This document shows positions 36,683 to 48,434 of a stretch of 64,000 nucleotides of DNA, piece by piece (the stretch's first letter is position 1; each line of letters begins with the position of its first letter). Source of the stretch: Seiridium cupressi (Eukaryota; Ascomycota; Sordariomycetes; Amphisphaeriales; Sporocadaceae); assembly GCA_036674765.1 (NCBI GenBank), contig JARVKI010000104.1:1-64000 (forward strand), in the 5' to 3' direction. Both the position numbers and the translations under genes were made by a program. Below the pieces are notes generated by a model. That model was not told where the DNA came from. It ran no database searches and saw only the letters and a program-made list of their open reading frames with translations.

Positions 36683-38221
36683 GACTTGAGACTGGGCGTT
36701 TGTCGCCGATGTCTAAGTTTCAGCGAAATATCAAATATTCGAGGTGACCTTGCGTGATGCAGCATTTTCATACTGGGAAATAAAGGCTTTCGGTGGTTAA
36801 AGTCGGCGTAGGGGGCTGGATTGTAGAGAATCTCCCTGTACATCGACTTGGAGGTACTATAGCCCACGCTTCATAAGCCAGAGCAGTGAGATATAAATGT
36901 GGATCATGAAAGTTATAATGCTGTTAACTATAGCAGCTCTCCGCCTTCTTTATTTATTCCACGCGTAAGTAATAAGGTAGTACATTCTTCCCGGACTCTG
37001 AGACCTGCCACGAGCGGCTTGTCAGTGAATTGAACTCCTGAAATACACGGACTTTGCATGACTCGTAGTTGGCTTGGCTGGGATTGGAGGCTCCCACGCA
37101 ATATATATAGACAAGTTCATTGTAGCACATGACAATAATGCGAAACGTCTCGAGACAATTATTTTAAAAGAGTAAGCGTTCAATTTCAAAACGTTGATTG
37201 CCACGTACCGAGATGATGGGTATATCGGTCTTCTTTTTGGTGAGGCTGTGATGATATCTGTCCCAGTAGAGGTGATTGCGACATTCATCTGTGCATTATC
37301 CAAGTTACATCAAGCTTCCCACACCCGGCAGTGCTGCGGTTTTCTAAAGTGTAATTTGACTATGGGAGGCGGTGCAGCTACATGTACTCTCCCCCAATTT
37401 GGACCATGACTGGGCCGTCTCCATCGTGGCTAAGCTGAGGCACCTTTCCAGTATGGGTTAGATCGAATCTCAAGCTAGCCGAGTACTATGTATGGGTTGT
37501 GAAGGTGGTGATAGAGCTGCTCAGGAAAGGATTTATTGCATTACCAATCTCACTCTCTACTTTGACTTCGATCCTTAGCCATGTACACTTGAGCGATTGA
37601 TAGGTTGCGAAATTGCGGTTGAATCTAAATGCGGAGTGTTTTAGCCAATCAGTAGCATGAGCGTGGACCTTTGTCCGAGATTTGATTGGATATAACCCGG
37701 AGCCTTCGCCTTTTCCTTTGGGCATCTACTTGGTGAGGGCCAAAGTTACAGTGAATTTTTATAGATTTGTGGTGATCGAAGTCTTGACCGCAAGTGAGCT
37801 TTACTCCAGACTCCAAGTTCACCTCGGATATTTCCAAGATTAGCGTCGTGCCTGCCTGCCGCACTGCTCCAGCGAATCAAATAAATCGCCCTCGCAAGGT
37901 GGGTCTCCAATAAAGCCCAACCAGGGTTGTATGACGTGTACTGGCTTGGGGCGGTCCTGCGCCTATCTTCTGCCTGCTGATTGCAAAACATGACAGTATC
38001 AGCAACCAAGTATTGGGTATCACTGACCACAATGACTCTACCACACGAACGATGATATATTTCTTGACTATTTTTATCTCTTGAGTTATTGTCTCAACGT
38101 CTACGAGCGGCATATCCCATCGCACTTCAATTCTACGAGAAGGTACGCGCACGTTCTATCGTCGATACGGAGTCGCGCTTTATGCTTGCCCCAACAGAGC
38201 AAAATCAATCAGCAATGAACT
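36683..38221. other. intergenic region
   Basis: No gene recognised. Confidence 0.5.
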
Positions 38222-38890
38222 ATGGAACTTACAAGGGAGCAACAGAACCTTGGCGGTGCCCATGCAGCTCTGGACTCATCACCATCGAAATTGAACAACG
38301 CGACTGACGATTTGGAGAAACTCGACAGAAGCAAGTTGAATTCCCCCCCAACACCATTTACCAATCACTCCAGCATCGATATCAACAGTGATCACTTCGT
38401 CGCGAACAGCTGGATCAAACCAGGGCTCCTGGTGAAGCGAGAGGCACACGCCGATGTCCATGAAGTCACTATGACACACACCGTGAACACGAATATTCCG
38501 TTTCTAGAGGCTCGCATATTCCGCGTGGACAGGGTTCAGCCAAAAGTCAAGAAACACCGACTGAGATGCATTCGAAGACTTGATTCTCGCAAATTGTGGG
38601 ATTGCAGATCAGAGGACCACTGTTGTGTAATATATATAAACAAATACGGAGAGGGCATGTGCTCCTTAAGGGTGGAACATATCATTTTCTGGCTCGCAAG
38701 ATGTCCCGCTGATTTCCAGCCTGTGTGGTCCACGAAAGACCCAGGGTTGATCAAAGCTAGGGGAAAATGCTCCATTCAGTTGTCTTGGATGGCAAGGAAG
38801 GATTGCAGGCTGCCCATCGAGCGACAGAGGTCCCATCAACCAGAACGTGGCGCGCATAGTCAGGTACGCCATTTACGTTTCCACACTTAA
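38222..38890 (+). CDS. hypothetical ORF, doubtful
   Basis: A frame of 222 codons starting MELTREQQNLGGAHAAL. It has no domain I recognise, no membrane segment and an uneven composition. Its length slightly exceeds chance expectation for this GC content. It may be a degraded gene fragment. Kept only because nothing else explains it. Confidence 0.2.
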   Translation: MELTREQQNLGGAHAALDSSPSKLNNATDDLEKLDRSKLNSPPTPFTNHSSIDINSDHFVANSWIKPGLLVKREAHADVHEVTMTHTVNTNIPFLEARIFRVDRVQPKVKKHRLRCIRRLDSRKLWDCRSEDHCCVIYINKYGEGMCSLRVEHIIFWLARCPADFQPVWSTKDPGLIKARGKCSIQLSWMARKDCRLPIERQRSHQPERGAHSQVRHLRFHT

Positions 38891-39630
38891 CAAGAATTTA
38901 AGAACATTTGAAAAAAGTGAGATAAATGCTGTAGAGACTGTGTTCCAATTTTGACTACGTAAATTCCAACTGAGCAGCGAATCGAACGGAACTGGCCAAT
39001 TCCAAACTTTATTTTCCCCATGCTAGCATGTAATCAACGAGTGTTACGTTCGGGTGAGAATCGCGAAAGAAAATAAGGAAATGAACAAGGGGTAAAAGAA
39101 ATGAAGATAAAAACCCGTCGTGGTATATCCGAAGGCTTGGTTGTTGGCTCTGGGTGGGCCAAGACTCCTCATTGGAACCAAACCTCCTGCCTGGACCACG
39201 CTCCAAGCTGTAAGTGTAGGAGAAATCACCCACAAAAGATACTTCAAGTCGCCCAGCTTTCCTGAAATTCAGAAGTGGTTTTCCAATTGAGTTCTGCTCT
39301 TGATAGAAAGCAGGAGCTGTAGGTCGAAGTTCCACTATCCGCATGAGTTACGAATAATGGACAGGCGCCTCAGTCATGAAATTCTGTTGAGGGCTGGTTC
39401 AACGGTGTTGATCCTTGGAGAGACGCAAACCGTTCTCTTCGTGATTGAAGAGAACCCGCATCCCCAGCCTTGCAGCAGTCAATCCAGATTGGGGACTCGG
39501 GGTCAGTGCTCGACATAGTCGACGCCAATGAACCAGAGCGATATCGCGTACATCGGGGACTCTTCCTACTCCTGATCTCATAGCGTCATCATTCCCTGTG
39601 ACGGGTTCGATAGGACTGCTAATCTCATCC
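38891..39630. other. spacer
   Basis: No gene recognised; includes the 3' flank of the zinc-finger gene. Confidence 0.5.
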
Positions 39631-40473
39631 CTAGTTCCTTCTGGGCCGCCCTTTCTTCCCAATACCACATATTTCGATGTGTTTCGAATGGTTATCTTTG
39701 ACCTCATAAGTGCTGCCACAGCTGCAACTATAAGCTTGTTCATAATTTTGGCATGTATGCTCTCGAAGATGCTTCAGGTGTTTATCTCTTCGGCTCTGGT
39801 GTCCACAGCAGCATGTGTACACCTTTCTGAGATGAAGCATTTTCAGATGGCGTTCGAAATCTTTCTGCTTCTTGCATTCACGATGATCGTCTCTGCCACA
39901 GGACCAGGGATGGTCCACGCCGGCGGGCCGGTGATTGAGTCGGATGTGCTCAATGAACATTTCGATAGAGATTGAAGACGCTCCGCAGTCGCGATAATCG
40001 CAACAGAGCGGCGGCGACTCTGAATTCGTTGATGTTGACGTAGTTGTGGCTGGAGACGCTTCACTGTTGGTAGTGGAAGATGTAAGAAGCAATGGGTAAT
40101 GGTAGTCAGAAAAGCGGTTTGTTGTTCGTGAAACTGGTTGTTGTTCGGTTGCAGCCTCGGACAACTTTGGATCATCTTTAGATCCATCATTGTCTTGACG
40201 TAAGATTGAACCTTCAGACAGATCGACTGGCGCTTCCTGGTCACTTGCTGTATGGCAATATTGGGACGACGTCCCGGACCTTGCGCACAAGTCAGAACCG
40301 TCCTCCAGGCTTTCATCTTGGTCACAAGCGAGTGATGGCTGGTTGTAATATCCCAACTGAAAATGCCACTCAAAATCTTCCAGGAAGCCAGACTCATCTG
40401 GCTCTATGTGGTGATCATGGTGGACCCACGGGATGGTGCAAGTGCCAGAAGAAAGCCCGGCACAGGACTCAAC
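39631..40473 (-). CDS. C2H2-type zinc-finger protein, 5' exon not found
   Basis: The minus-strand frame ends at TAG 39,631-39,633. From about 40,473 it reads VHHDHHIEPDESGFLEDFEW, then an acidic, Ser/Thr-rich region, then a cluster of C2H2-like fingers: CDYRDCGASS...FIEHIRLNH, SCGRDDHRECKKQKDFERHLKMLH, YTCCCGHQSRRDKHLKHLREH and YSCSCGSTYEVKDNHSKHIEIC, ending in a basic tail (KKGRPRRN). No ATG lies in frame between 40,473 and the fingers, and the sequence just upstream is a good acceptor (TTAGAGTTAG), so a first coding exon must lie further upstream, which I could not place. Likely a nuclear DNA-binding protein of a fungal-specific group. Confidence 0.6.
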   Translation of the reverse strand, partial: VESCAGLSSGTCTIPWVHHDHHIEPDESGFLEDFEWHFQLGYYNQPSLACDQDESLEDGSDLCARSGTSSQYCHTASDQEAPVDLSEGSILRQDNDGSKDDPKLSEAATEQQPVSRTTNRFSDYHYPLLLTSSTTNSEASPATTTSTSTNSESPPLCCDYRDCGASSISIEMFIEHIRLNHRPAGVDHPWSCGRDDHRECKKQKDFERHLKMLHLRKVYTCCCGHQSRRDKHLKHLREHTCQNYEQAYSCSCGSTYEVKDNHSKHIEICGIGKKGRPRRN

Positions 40474-43353
40474 CTAACTCTAAATAAGAGAAGTGGACCA
40501 AGAGTGTCCGGATTAGTGCCGAGACCAAGCATGTAGCTCGGAGGCCACAGACCGGTGCTTCTTACTACTCGTGTAACACTGCTTGACGTTCTAGAGCAAA
40601 CTTCCTCACCAGTGAGAGAAGAAGTGGTGATTTGGTTTGTCCAGGATCCCTATCCTAGGCGATAACAAGAGGTACACACGAACTATTGCACAAGTAGGAG
40701 TGGGGCCCCCAGGAGCCTGAGGGCCCAGCTCTTTCTCGTGTGTTCGCAGCGGCTCGAAAGGATCAAGGGGGTCTGGCTGTTGTACGTGGTGGAGTTTGAG
40801 TGCTTGTCGATTTGGTGCTTGGGAGAAAGAAGGATGAGGCAATGATAATAGATCCAGCATGGAAACAAATGAAAGGTGATACAGAAGGCCGCAGTCTTAT
40901 CAGGAAGACCCTCTAAATATTGTGAGATCACCTATTACGTGCGTCCGCAGCGCTGCACGCTGCGCCTCGGGCGACAGGTGGAGAAATACAGGAACACCAA
41001 ATGACGGCTCAAGGCAGAATTCAAGCGGTAACGTCATTCATAGTTGGCACAGAGGGCTAATTACCTTATTGGCTCATCTGTAGCCCCCCTTGCATCGTTC
41101 AGCTGAGTGCTAGGCACGCTGCCACGTGACTATTCTAAGGGCCATTTAAATGATTCGAACCCCGGAGGATCCCGGTCTCGGCCGTGCAACCAGGCATTCC
41201 GCGTCAGTCCATACAATTAATGGCCCTTACTTGACCCATACATAAAACACACACAACGTCGGATAAGTCAGAGAAAGAAGTATGCTCGTTATCCTGTCCG
41301 TAAAGCGGACGTTCTGTACCTAGCCAAGGGCCATTTCAATAATTGGCTTGGCTTCAACATTTGCTGTGCTTGATTACATCTTGACCAATCCAAGAAATAG
41401 CCCTTCTTCGCCTTTTAGGTGTTATAGGTGTGTTATGCCTATCATGGAACGTTCACTTTCCAAAGTCTATGGCTGTTTAATGTTCTCTATAAATGAAGAG
41501 TGAATCAATAAGTATAAATGTCATCTCGACTGCACGATGTGCAAATCTCGGTATGTTCTATAAAGGACGATATCGTCAAAACTAATTTGCTTCACCATTG
41601 AATGGGCAATCGGAAATCACGATCGCTCTATGCTAGCAGAACAGCAACTTTTGTCTTGAATGCACTTGCTATTTATCGAAGTACAACCAATCGCCACTAC
41701 TAGTGGTCAGATCCTTACTTACAACCTCGTCATCCTCGAAGTTTCATCAATGCCGATAAATTCGTCGGAAGGTATGTAAGCCATAATAAAGCAATAAAAA
41801 TCTTATTCGCTTATTTATTTCCATTAGGTTCCGGTGTTATGTTGTCTCGATGGCTAGCGGGGAAGAAATCAGACGAGCCTTGGAGGTTTGTCGGAACCAA
41901 GAAGGAGCAAGATCCTGCCTCAAAACACACTTCGTCCGTTACCAAGAGAACTAATAAATGTAATTGGAAAATATCACTGATTTTAAGGCAAGAGCTAATG
42001 GAAAGAACAGCTAAGCAAGATGGTCGTACATGCTGAATAACGGGCCAGGATGTAATTCTTTTTCTCTTTGGGGGGTGGGGGACTAGTTATGTTTTCACAG
42101 GAGGCAGTATGTAGAGTCGTTATCATGGGGAAAAGAATTTGAGCTGTCTTGAGCCTTACTTTCATTATTGAATTATTGTTTCGATGTCTGGTGAGATGAT
42201 GTGAGTTCGTGTCTGTAAGGTGAGAGGATCTTTGTAGGTGATTATAGTGCAAATTGACATATATATTGCCTTCTATACGGTGACTCAGATGTTTGTGCTA
42301 TGGTCCAGGCAGAACTTGGTGTAATAATCCTGCACTTATGTTCGACTTAACATTGCTTAAGGGTTGAATCACTCGTCTGTTAGCTCTCCAACCTTAGTAA
42401 TTGCAATGATTCCCTCGGTACTAGCCAAGATGACTGCGACTAGCCCCGAAATGACCACATGGCTTCGTAGAACAGCTAAACAATGATTAGATTAGGCTTG
42501 GAATAAGGATTTCCTTTAGCCACACACTTATTGTTACAATCTCCTTTCTCGTTTGGTAATTGAGACAGTATTGTAAGAGAATGTCTGAACCGCCCAAGGA
42601 TGAGACTGAATAGTGGAAATAGAGCACAAAGCCCGGTCAACAAAAGAGATACACCCATACTCTTTTTATAAGTCCTACACCGCTGGTCGTATCCCTGACA
42701 TTGCATAATCAATCGATTCCAGAACTTTGAAACAGCAGATTACCAGCTGAGCTCGAAGTTTGAGGTCACATATAGAATTACAGTATCATCACGAGGAAAT
42801 AGCGTTAAAACTTGACAGAAAGCAGCATGCGATCACACAGCGGAAAGAGTCTAATTTTGGCGGAATTTATAATTATAGTGCAAGGGCTGAAGGGCTAACC
42901 GCCATATATGCCCTGACATGTTCGCAGCAGTGCATATACCTTCTGTTTATGTCAGTTGTACATTTTCTCATACACCCTGAGCGATATGTTTGTTCCACCG
43001 GGTAAGAATAACACGATTGTATAGCATTGAATCAAAGTCGATGTATTGTGGTCTGGCCAACCCTGACCGGACCTTGGTTACAGTGTATGAAAATGAATCT
43101 TGATTGTAGTTTGATTATCAGGAGCATGTCTCTGCTTCAAGTATAGTGATGCACGAACCAATGAATTTCGAAGCGACGTTAGCGGCTTGAGCAAGACATG
43201 TAATTGTATACCATGTTTTTATTTCATAGAGCACAAGGAATGTGCAAACTTATGATTTGACTAAGCATTAGTGTAAATACCCGGAAACTAGAAAGTATTG
43301 GCTGTGGCTCAATTTGGAAGGACCAGATAGGGCTGACCAGCGCGGTCGAACAG
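40474..43353. other. long intergenic region
   Basis: Nearly 2.9 kb without a supported gene. Short frames at 41,839 and 42,760 show no domain. The missing first exon of the zinc-finger gene probably lies at its left end. Confidence 0.5.
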
Positions 43354-44484
43354 TTAGTGGGCTTGATGCTCAATACGGAGCACGACCTTGGAGAAGTGTT
43401 TCTTCTCCTTCAGTCGCCTATAAGCATCTTTGGCCTCTGATAACTCAAACACCACATCGTCCAATGCTGGCTTGATGCCCTTTTCGTCGATGAAACGCAC
43501 AAGTTCCCGAAGCTGTCCTCGGCTACCCCCAAGCAACCCCCGGACTATACAAGTATGGAACAGGGCGGCGAAGAGAGGAACCGACTCACTGGTTGCCTCT
43601 CCCACTCCTCCTGTCACGTTGACGACCCCGTCAACGCGCACAGCTGCCAGAGACTGAGGAAGGGTCTCATTTCCGCCAATGTCGACCACCATATCAAACC
43701 CTCTACCATCCGGCGTAAGTTTCCGAGCCTCCAAACCCCAATCAGGGTTTCCGCGATAGTTGACTGTGTGTGCGGCGCCAAGTGAGCGCAGGCGAGTCGC
43801 TTTCTCTTCCGTTGATATAGTTGCCACGACAGTGGCCCCAGCAGCTACGGCGAGTTGAAGTGTAGCTACGCTCACGCCACCGGTACCCTGTACAAGAATC
43901 CAGGTGCCCGGCGCGGCTTCTCTTCCTTTCAGCCCGAAGAGAACATTCCACGCCGTTAGCCCAGTGCATGTCAGCGTGGATGCTGGTAGCATGTCCAAAG
44001 ACGTCGGACCGGGGACTAAGGCTCCCTCTGGAAAGACGCCTCTGGAGCGTAAAGTTCCATTGATTCCTTGACCTAGCATCAAAGGGACGTCAAACATGCT
44101 CGAGAACGCTTCGTCGCCGCTAGACTCCACAAGCTTCGGCGCAGAATGCGTGATGACACGATCCCCGGGTCGAAATTCGGAGACGGATGACCCCACCGCC
44201 TCGACGACGCCGGCACCATCGCAGCCGGGAACGACCGGGGCTATAATTGGTCCGTTAACTCCCTAAGTGACATTAGAAAAACCTTCGAAACTTCATGTTG
44301 TAAAATCTTTGCTCACTCCAGGACCCGCGATCACGATCTCACGGTAGTTCAAGCTGGCGGCATGCAGCTTGACAAGGACCTCGTTGGGACCAAGCTCGTC
44401 GGCCGAGGATATAGTGACATTATCCTGGTACTCGAGTGAGATCTCGAAGCCTTCCTGGCTGTTGAGAATCCATTGCCTCGCCAT
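43354..44484 (-). CDS. medium-chain dehydrogenase/reductase (quinone-oxidoreductase-like)
   Basis: Two exons, 44,317-44,484 and 43,354-44,262, with a 54 bp phase-0 intron (GTGAGC...TAG), give 358 residues. The N-terminal GroES-like domain has NEVLVKLHAASLNYREIVI and IIAPVVPGCDGAGVVEAVG. The Rossmann domain has ILVQGTGGVSVATLQLAVA (dinucleotide-binding glycine motif, about 190), TISTEEKATRLRSLGA and FDMVVDIGGNETL. The end is KKHFSKVVLRI, as in MDR enzymes. The structural-zinc cysteines of true alcohol dehydrogenases are absent, so it is probably an NADPH-dependent zinc-independent reductase of the YhdH/zeta-crystallin side of the superfamily. Substrate unknown. It is divergent from the transcription factor at 45,091, with about 600 bases between the starts. 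Confidence 0.88.
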
Positions 44485-45090
44485 TTCTTTTAGTCGATTA
44501 GCAGATCGAAATGATGTAATGCGTCTTTATGTTTGAGAAGTTTGGAATAGTTACTTCAACGTTCAGATTGTCAAAAGGTATCCCGTATACTTATATGGCT
44601 CCAGGAACAACACAACCCCGTTACATGGCAGGGAATATCATAATGGTTTGGTCATCAATTATCTATGTAGACTTCAAGATTGATTTTCCTATGTCAGCAT
44701 AGCATGGCTGGCAGGGTGTAGGCAGATCCCATCTTGAATTAATTTTCCTAGTCTGGTGTAACACCATTGGTTTGCCCGGGTCCGGCACGAACTGTCTTGC
44801 CTCTTTCTCCCAGCGGTCGGCCCAGACGCTCATGGCAGGTGCATGGTGGGGTTTACATGTAGTGAAGCTGCCGCCGAAGCATGATTAGCCTAGTACGCCA
44901 AGCCTAATCAGTATATAGCTCGCGGCTAGGCTGCTCTCCATCTTACTAATGCTTGTAAAATTGATTTTCGTAATCAGGCATGACGCGATCTGACAGTCTC
45001 CACCTTCAAGCATGGTATAAACTGTACTCAGCGGTTCCATCTCTTGTGCTGCCACACATGAGATTGATTTCCCGAAAGCAGACACTAGCA
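44485..45090. promoter_or_regulatory. divergent intergenic region, MDR / transcription factor
   Basis: 606 bases between opposed start codons. It is likely to contain both promoters. No specific site can be named. Confidence 0.45.
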
Positions 45091-46477
45091 ATGGCCCCGA
45101 CAAGCTTCATGTTTCTCAATGCGACTGGGACACCGGAACTATCCCCATTCGCCGCAAAGCGGATGAGGTCGCACATCACAAGGTCCAACTTTGCGAAGAG
45201 GCGCCAGCGAATCCTCCGGGACGCCGAGACTGGGGCAGCTGAGACAAGACTAGACGACGAAACAGCTCGCCAGCAAGTCAACAAGCCATTGAGACGGAGC
45301 ATAGGCAGCGAGAAAGCCCTCGTAGCAGATACGTTCCGCTCCCCCCCATCTGCAGACAGATACAATTACGCCCAGTTCCGTGCGTGTATATCGATATTGA
45401 ACTCTGAGATCATTGCTGATTTGACACAGTTGCTAGACTCTGGTCTCTAGTGTTTCTAGATGGGCGGACCTATCCTAACACGGCCGGAGAGGCAGCATGG
45501 ATTAGCTTCCTGGTTTCCGAGCCTGCCCTCATCGAGTCATCAATGGTCGTGGGCGCACGATACTGGTCCCCTGATCTGTTTTGTCAGCAGCTAGCCGAAG
45601 CCTACTCCTCTAGAGCTACCAATCTAATCGTTCAACGTATCCAATCTGGTCGGGCCCACGCGGATGCCGTCATTGGGGCAGTACTCACCATGGCCTTCGG
45701 AGAACGCTTGGCGCATAACGACCTTGCCTGGAATGTTCATATTGATGGTGTGGCCCAACTAATGAGAGAGAGACGATCGCATGGATTTGATCGCTTACAG
45801 ACCTGGTTTATTAATCTATTGATTCTGTCAGTATTTATCTCTAGCTTTTAACAATTATCGACTGACCTTTCAGTGACGTCACAAACAGCGTTCTCGGCTT
45901 TCCCAGGTTTTATCACCCCAAGATTGTCAAAGAAGCGAGCGGATATGGATGTCAGCCATTTTCCGATATAGAGACCATATATGAAGGTCTTTTACAGCTA
46001 TTGAAGTCGATTGATATCTATCATGAACACCCACCAGGCCTAAGCATCGAGGTAGGAGAAATTGAAATGTCTCGAAGCCGGTTGCTCTATCAGATACGGG
46101 CCTTTCGGGTCAACGACAATCCTTCCTTTCAAGCCACAGCGAGAGCAATTGAACTGGTTCTCTATCTATGCTGGCGCCGCCAGCCAGGAGTTAATCTAAC
46201 AACTATTGCCAACGAGCTGAAAGACGCGTTGTGCCGACTTCAGGTCAGGCCGTGCTCTTACATGGACTTGACTTCCTGTCCACTCATGCTTGGGGCTATT
46301 GCCGCTGAGAAGGGATCGCAGACGAGAGCGTGGTTCGTGAACGCGATGAGAAGCGCAGTCCTGGCGTCACAGGCACGTGGCTGGAAAGATCCTTTAGATA
46401 TCCTGAAAAGGGGGTTTGTGTCTCAATCTGGGTTCATGTCGTCTTTTAGATATCTGTGGGATGAATTAAGGGTATAG
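45091..46477 (+). CDS. fungal transcription factor domain protein (Fungal_trans_2-like), no zinc cluster
   Basis: Three exons, 45,091-45,379, 45,430-45,826 and 45,874-46,477 (introns 50 and 47 bp, phases 1 and 2, all consistent), make 429 residues. The start MAPTSFMFLNATGTPELSPF and the following basic KRMRSHITRSNFAKRRQRI are typical of short regulators of this type. They begin with the xFxNxT motif and a basic stretch and have no Zn(II)2Cys6 motif. The rest is helical, with RYNYAQFLARLWSLVFLDG and SFLVSEPALIESSMVVGARYW, and WNVHIDGVAQLMRER is the characteristic block of the regulatory domain. I infer a role as a modulator without its own DNA-binding domain. Proximity suggests control of the divergent MDR gene, which is untested. 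Confidence 0.78.
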
Positions 46478-46901
46478 CATAGTGGGTTTTCGATGATCTT
46501 GGATTGAGTCAAATCAGGTAAACAGAATAAAAAGAATAAGCATAGTCATTACTAGCTCTCCAAAGACTTGCCTGTTTTCTTGACTAGACGGTTTGAACTC
46601 CACGAAGATTGGGCCCAATTCAACGTTCTCCGTAATAGCTGAATCTTGTCTATATCTCTGAAGCGGTCTGATAGGGTTAAATTATTCTCAGAGCAAAACG
46701 CGGTCATGTCCGGTGCCGTATTGAGTCGTACAGAATGTCCCAAGGTATCGATCTCGCGGCCGCTCGGCCTCAGCCGTGGGCCCCTATGTCGTCCAATTAG
46801 ATTTGGGCTCTGACTTCTCAGGGCTCCACGAGACACCTGGCTTCCTTCTCTATCGTAATCAGCCTGGTTGCCTTTTCACCAGGCTTTCCAGGATGCACTG
46901 A
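46478..46901. other. convergent 3' spacer
   Basis: 424 bases between two convergent stop codons. No gene seen. Confidence 0.55.
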
Positions 46902-48434
46902 CTATAGATGTGTAATGGCAATGCTGATAATATCTCTACGATATTTGAGTAAGAAAAGGTTCGGCCATACTTCACATGCTAATATTAAGATGCTCTTAAC
47001 TCCATTAACTATTAATGCATTCAAGATGGTGACACATTGTTTTAGCCCTATTTGAAAATTTACCATATGTCCACTGCCATCTTTGCACACGCTCGGTAAG
47101 TACCATCTTAGATATTCTTCAACTGTTTCAACCCGTACTGGACCCCCTTGTAATATAAGGAATTGTTGCTGAAGCAGTTCAGCTATCTCCTCTAGTGTGA
47201 TAGGACATCGGCTCTCGGCGATAATAAGCAGTATGCCGCATATAGCACTAGCCGGACGCCAGTCTTTGAATGTAGCCCTATCCAACCGCTCATTTGATAA
47301 CCAGCCGACTCTCATCAAATTGTCCAGCCATGTCGTGAGAACCGCTAGACTTTGTTTGTGCGCAACCGGTCCCAGCAACAGCCGCCCAACGAACGGGCCG
47401 CCACCCAGTTGTTTGGCAGCCGCCAATCCGGGAGCCGTAATATGCCACCCCGAGGTATCAACAGCCAAGAACTCCTGTTCCTTGAAGTAAACTTGGGTGC
47501 CGCGGCGAACATCAGTATCAGAAGCCTCCATTAGGGTCGCAATGCCACCAATTGTTTCAACGGGCATCTTCGTTTGAGATATGAGGAAGACCTTGACGAC
47601 TGGGTGTAACGGCCCTGGACGATCTGTGAGAGGTTTGAACAGAGAAATAAGGCGTGAAGCATCGTCGTTGCCACCGGAGCCATGTATACCGTCAAGTATA
47701 ATAGTGAAGCTCTGATGGCAGTCGACAAGCCTAACGAAGATACCCCAAAGGATATCGAGAGACTCGGTGGAAAGCAAGGATAGCAGCAGGCGTGGGTCCC
47801 TCCGAACGCGATTACCAGCTTCTCCCCGCATGATAACCCACAGGATCAGGCAGCGAACAATGTCTAGTAGGTTGCTCGATGATCCTCCGCGACAACGCAC
47901 AAAGGCTCTAACGCGATCTACTCTTCTAGACTTAATACTATTCCAAACCGCGGCTGATGCCACGGTCTGGAGTTCGGGTTCTCCTATGCTGCTTGAGATA
48001 CAGAAGATCTTTGAGTAATGTGCACGTTTCCACTCGCCGTAAAAATAGTGCTGGAATATGCAATCGAATGCGCCGTATGTTTCCATCGTGCCCAGTTCGT
48101 TCGCTGTATTGAGAGCGCTCTTATAGATCTGGAAGGCTTCTGATAGTATCGGACGCCGTTTTAAGTACTCTTTGAGATAATCCAAGGATTTATGAACTAT
48201 ATAACCATCAGACCATTGTACTTTTTGAATATTATAGTGTGAGCTAGATATCTTACCCATTTCTTTTGCTTCCTTTACCATTTGAGGAGTTACGTTTTCG
48301 CGGCTAAGGACATCCGCAGTTTCCTGCTGAGCTTGCTTTAAAGTCTCAACAGTAGGTTCGTGAGACATTGTGGCTATTTCGAAGAAGTCCCTGTCTGGCT
48401 CTGAAAGCTCCATAGGAGGTTGAAAGTGAGCCAT
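46902..48434 (-). CDS. NACHT-like protein with degenerate P-loop
   Basis: An uninterrupted frame of 510 residues, start MAHFQPPMELSEPDRDFFE, no intron needed. The N-terminal 150 residues are helical (KQAQQETADVL, VKEAKEMGKI). From about 150 the order resembles a NACHT/STAND ATPase core as found in fungal NLR-like proteins: a strand and loop IFCISSSIGEPELQTVAS where Walker A (GxxGxGKS/T) is expected but no GK[ST] occurs; then VRAFVRCRGGSSSNLLDIVRCL; then FTIILDGIHGSGG, a Walker-B-like strand; then VVKVFLISQTKMP, a sensor-1-like strand; and a winged-helix-like part (PASAICGILLIIAES...TLEEIAELL). No repeat domain follows. It is open and intact although apparently unable to bind ATP in the usual way. 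The assignment rests on order and patterns, so it is tentative. Confidence 0.5.
   Translation of the reverse strand: MAHFQPPMELSEPDRDFFEIATMSHEPTVETLKQAQQETADVLSRENVTPQMVKEAKEMGKISSSHYNIQKVQWSDGYIVHKSLDYLKEYLKRRPILSEAFQIYKSALNTANELGTMETYGAFDCIFQHYFYGEWKRAHYSKIFCISSSIGEPELQTVASAAVWNSIKSRRVDRVRAFVRCRGGSSSNLLDIVRCLILWVIMRGEAGNRVRRDPRLLLSLLSTESLDILWGIFVRLVDCHQSFTIILDGIHGSGGNDDASRLISLFKPLTDRPGPLHPVVKVFLISQTKMPVETIGGIATLMEASDTDVRRGTQVYFKEQEFLAVDTSGWHITAPGLAAAKQLGGGPFVGRLLLGPVAHKQSLAVLTTWLDNLMRVGWLSNERLDRATFKDWRPASAICGILLIIAESRCPITLEEIAELLQQQFLILQGGPVRVETVEEYLRWYLPSVCKDGSGHMVNFQIGLKQCVTILNALIVNGVKSILILACEVWPNLFLLKYRRDIISIAITHL

Noticed and set aside
41150..41205. Possible tRNA on the minus strand, from the GGTTCGAATC T-arm-like string
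   Set aside because: No acceptor pairing, D-arm or anticodon stem of correct spacing can be formed around it.
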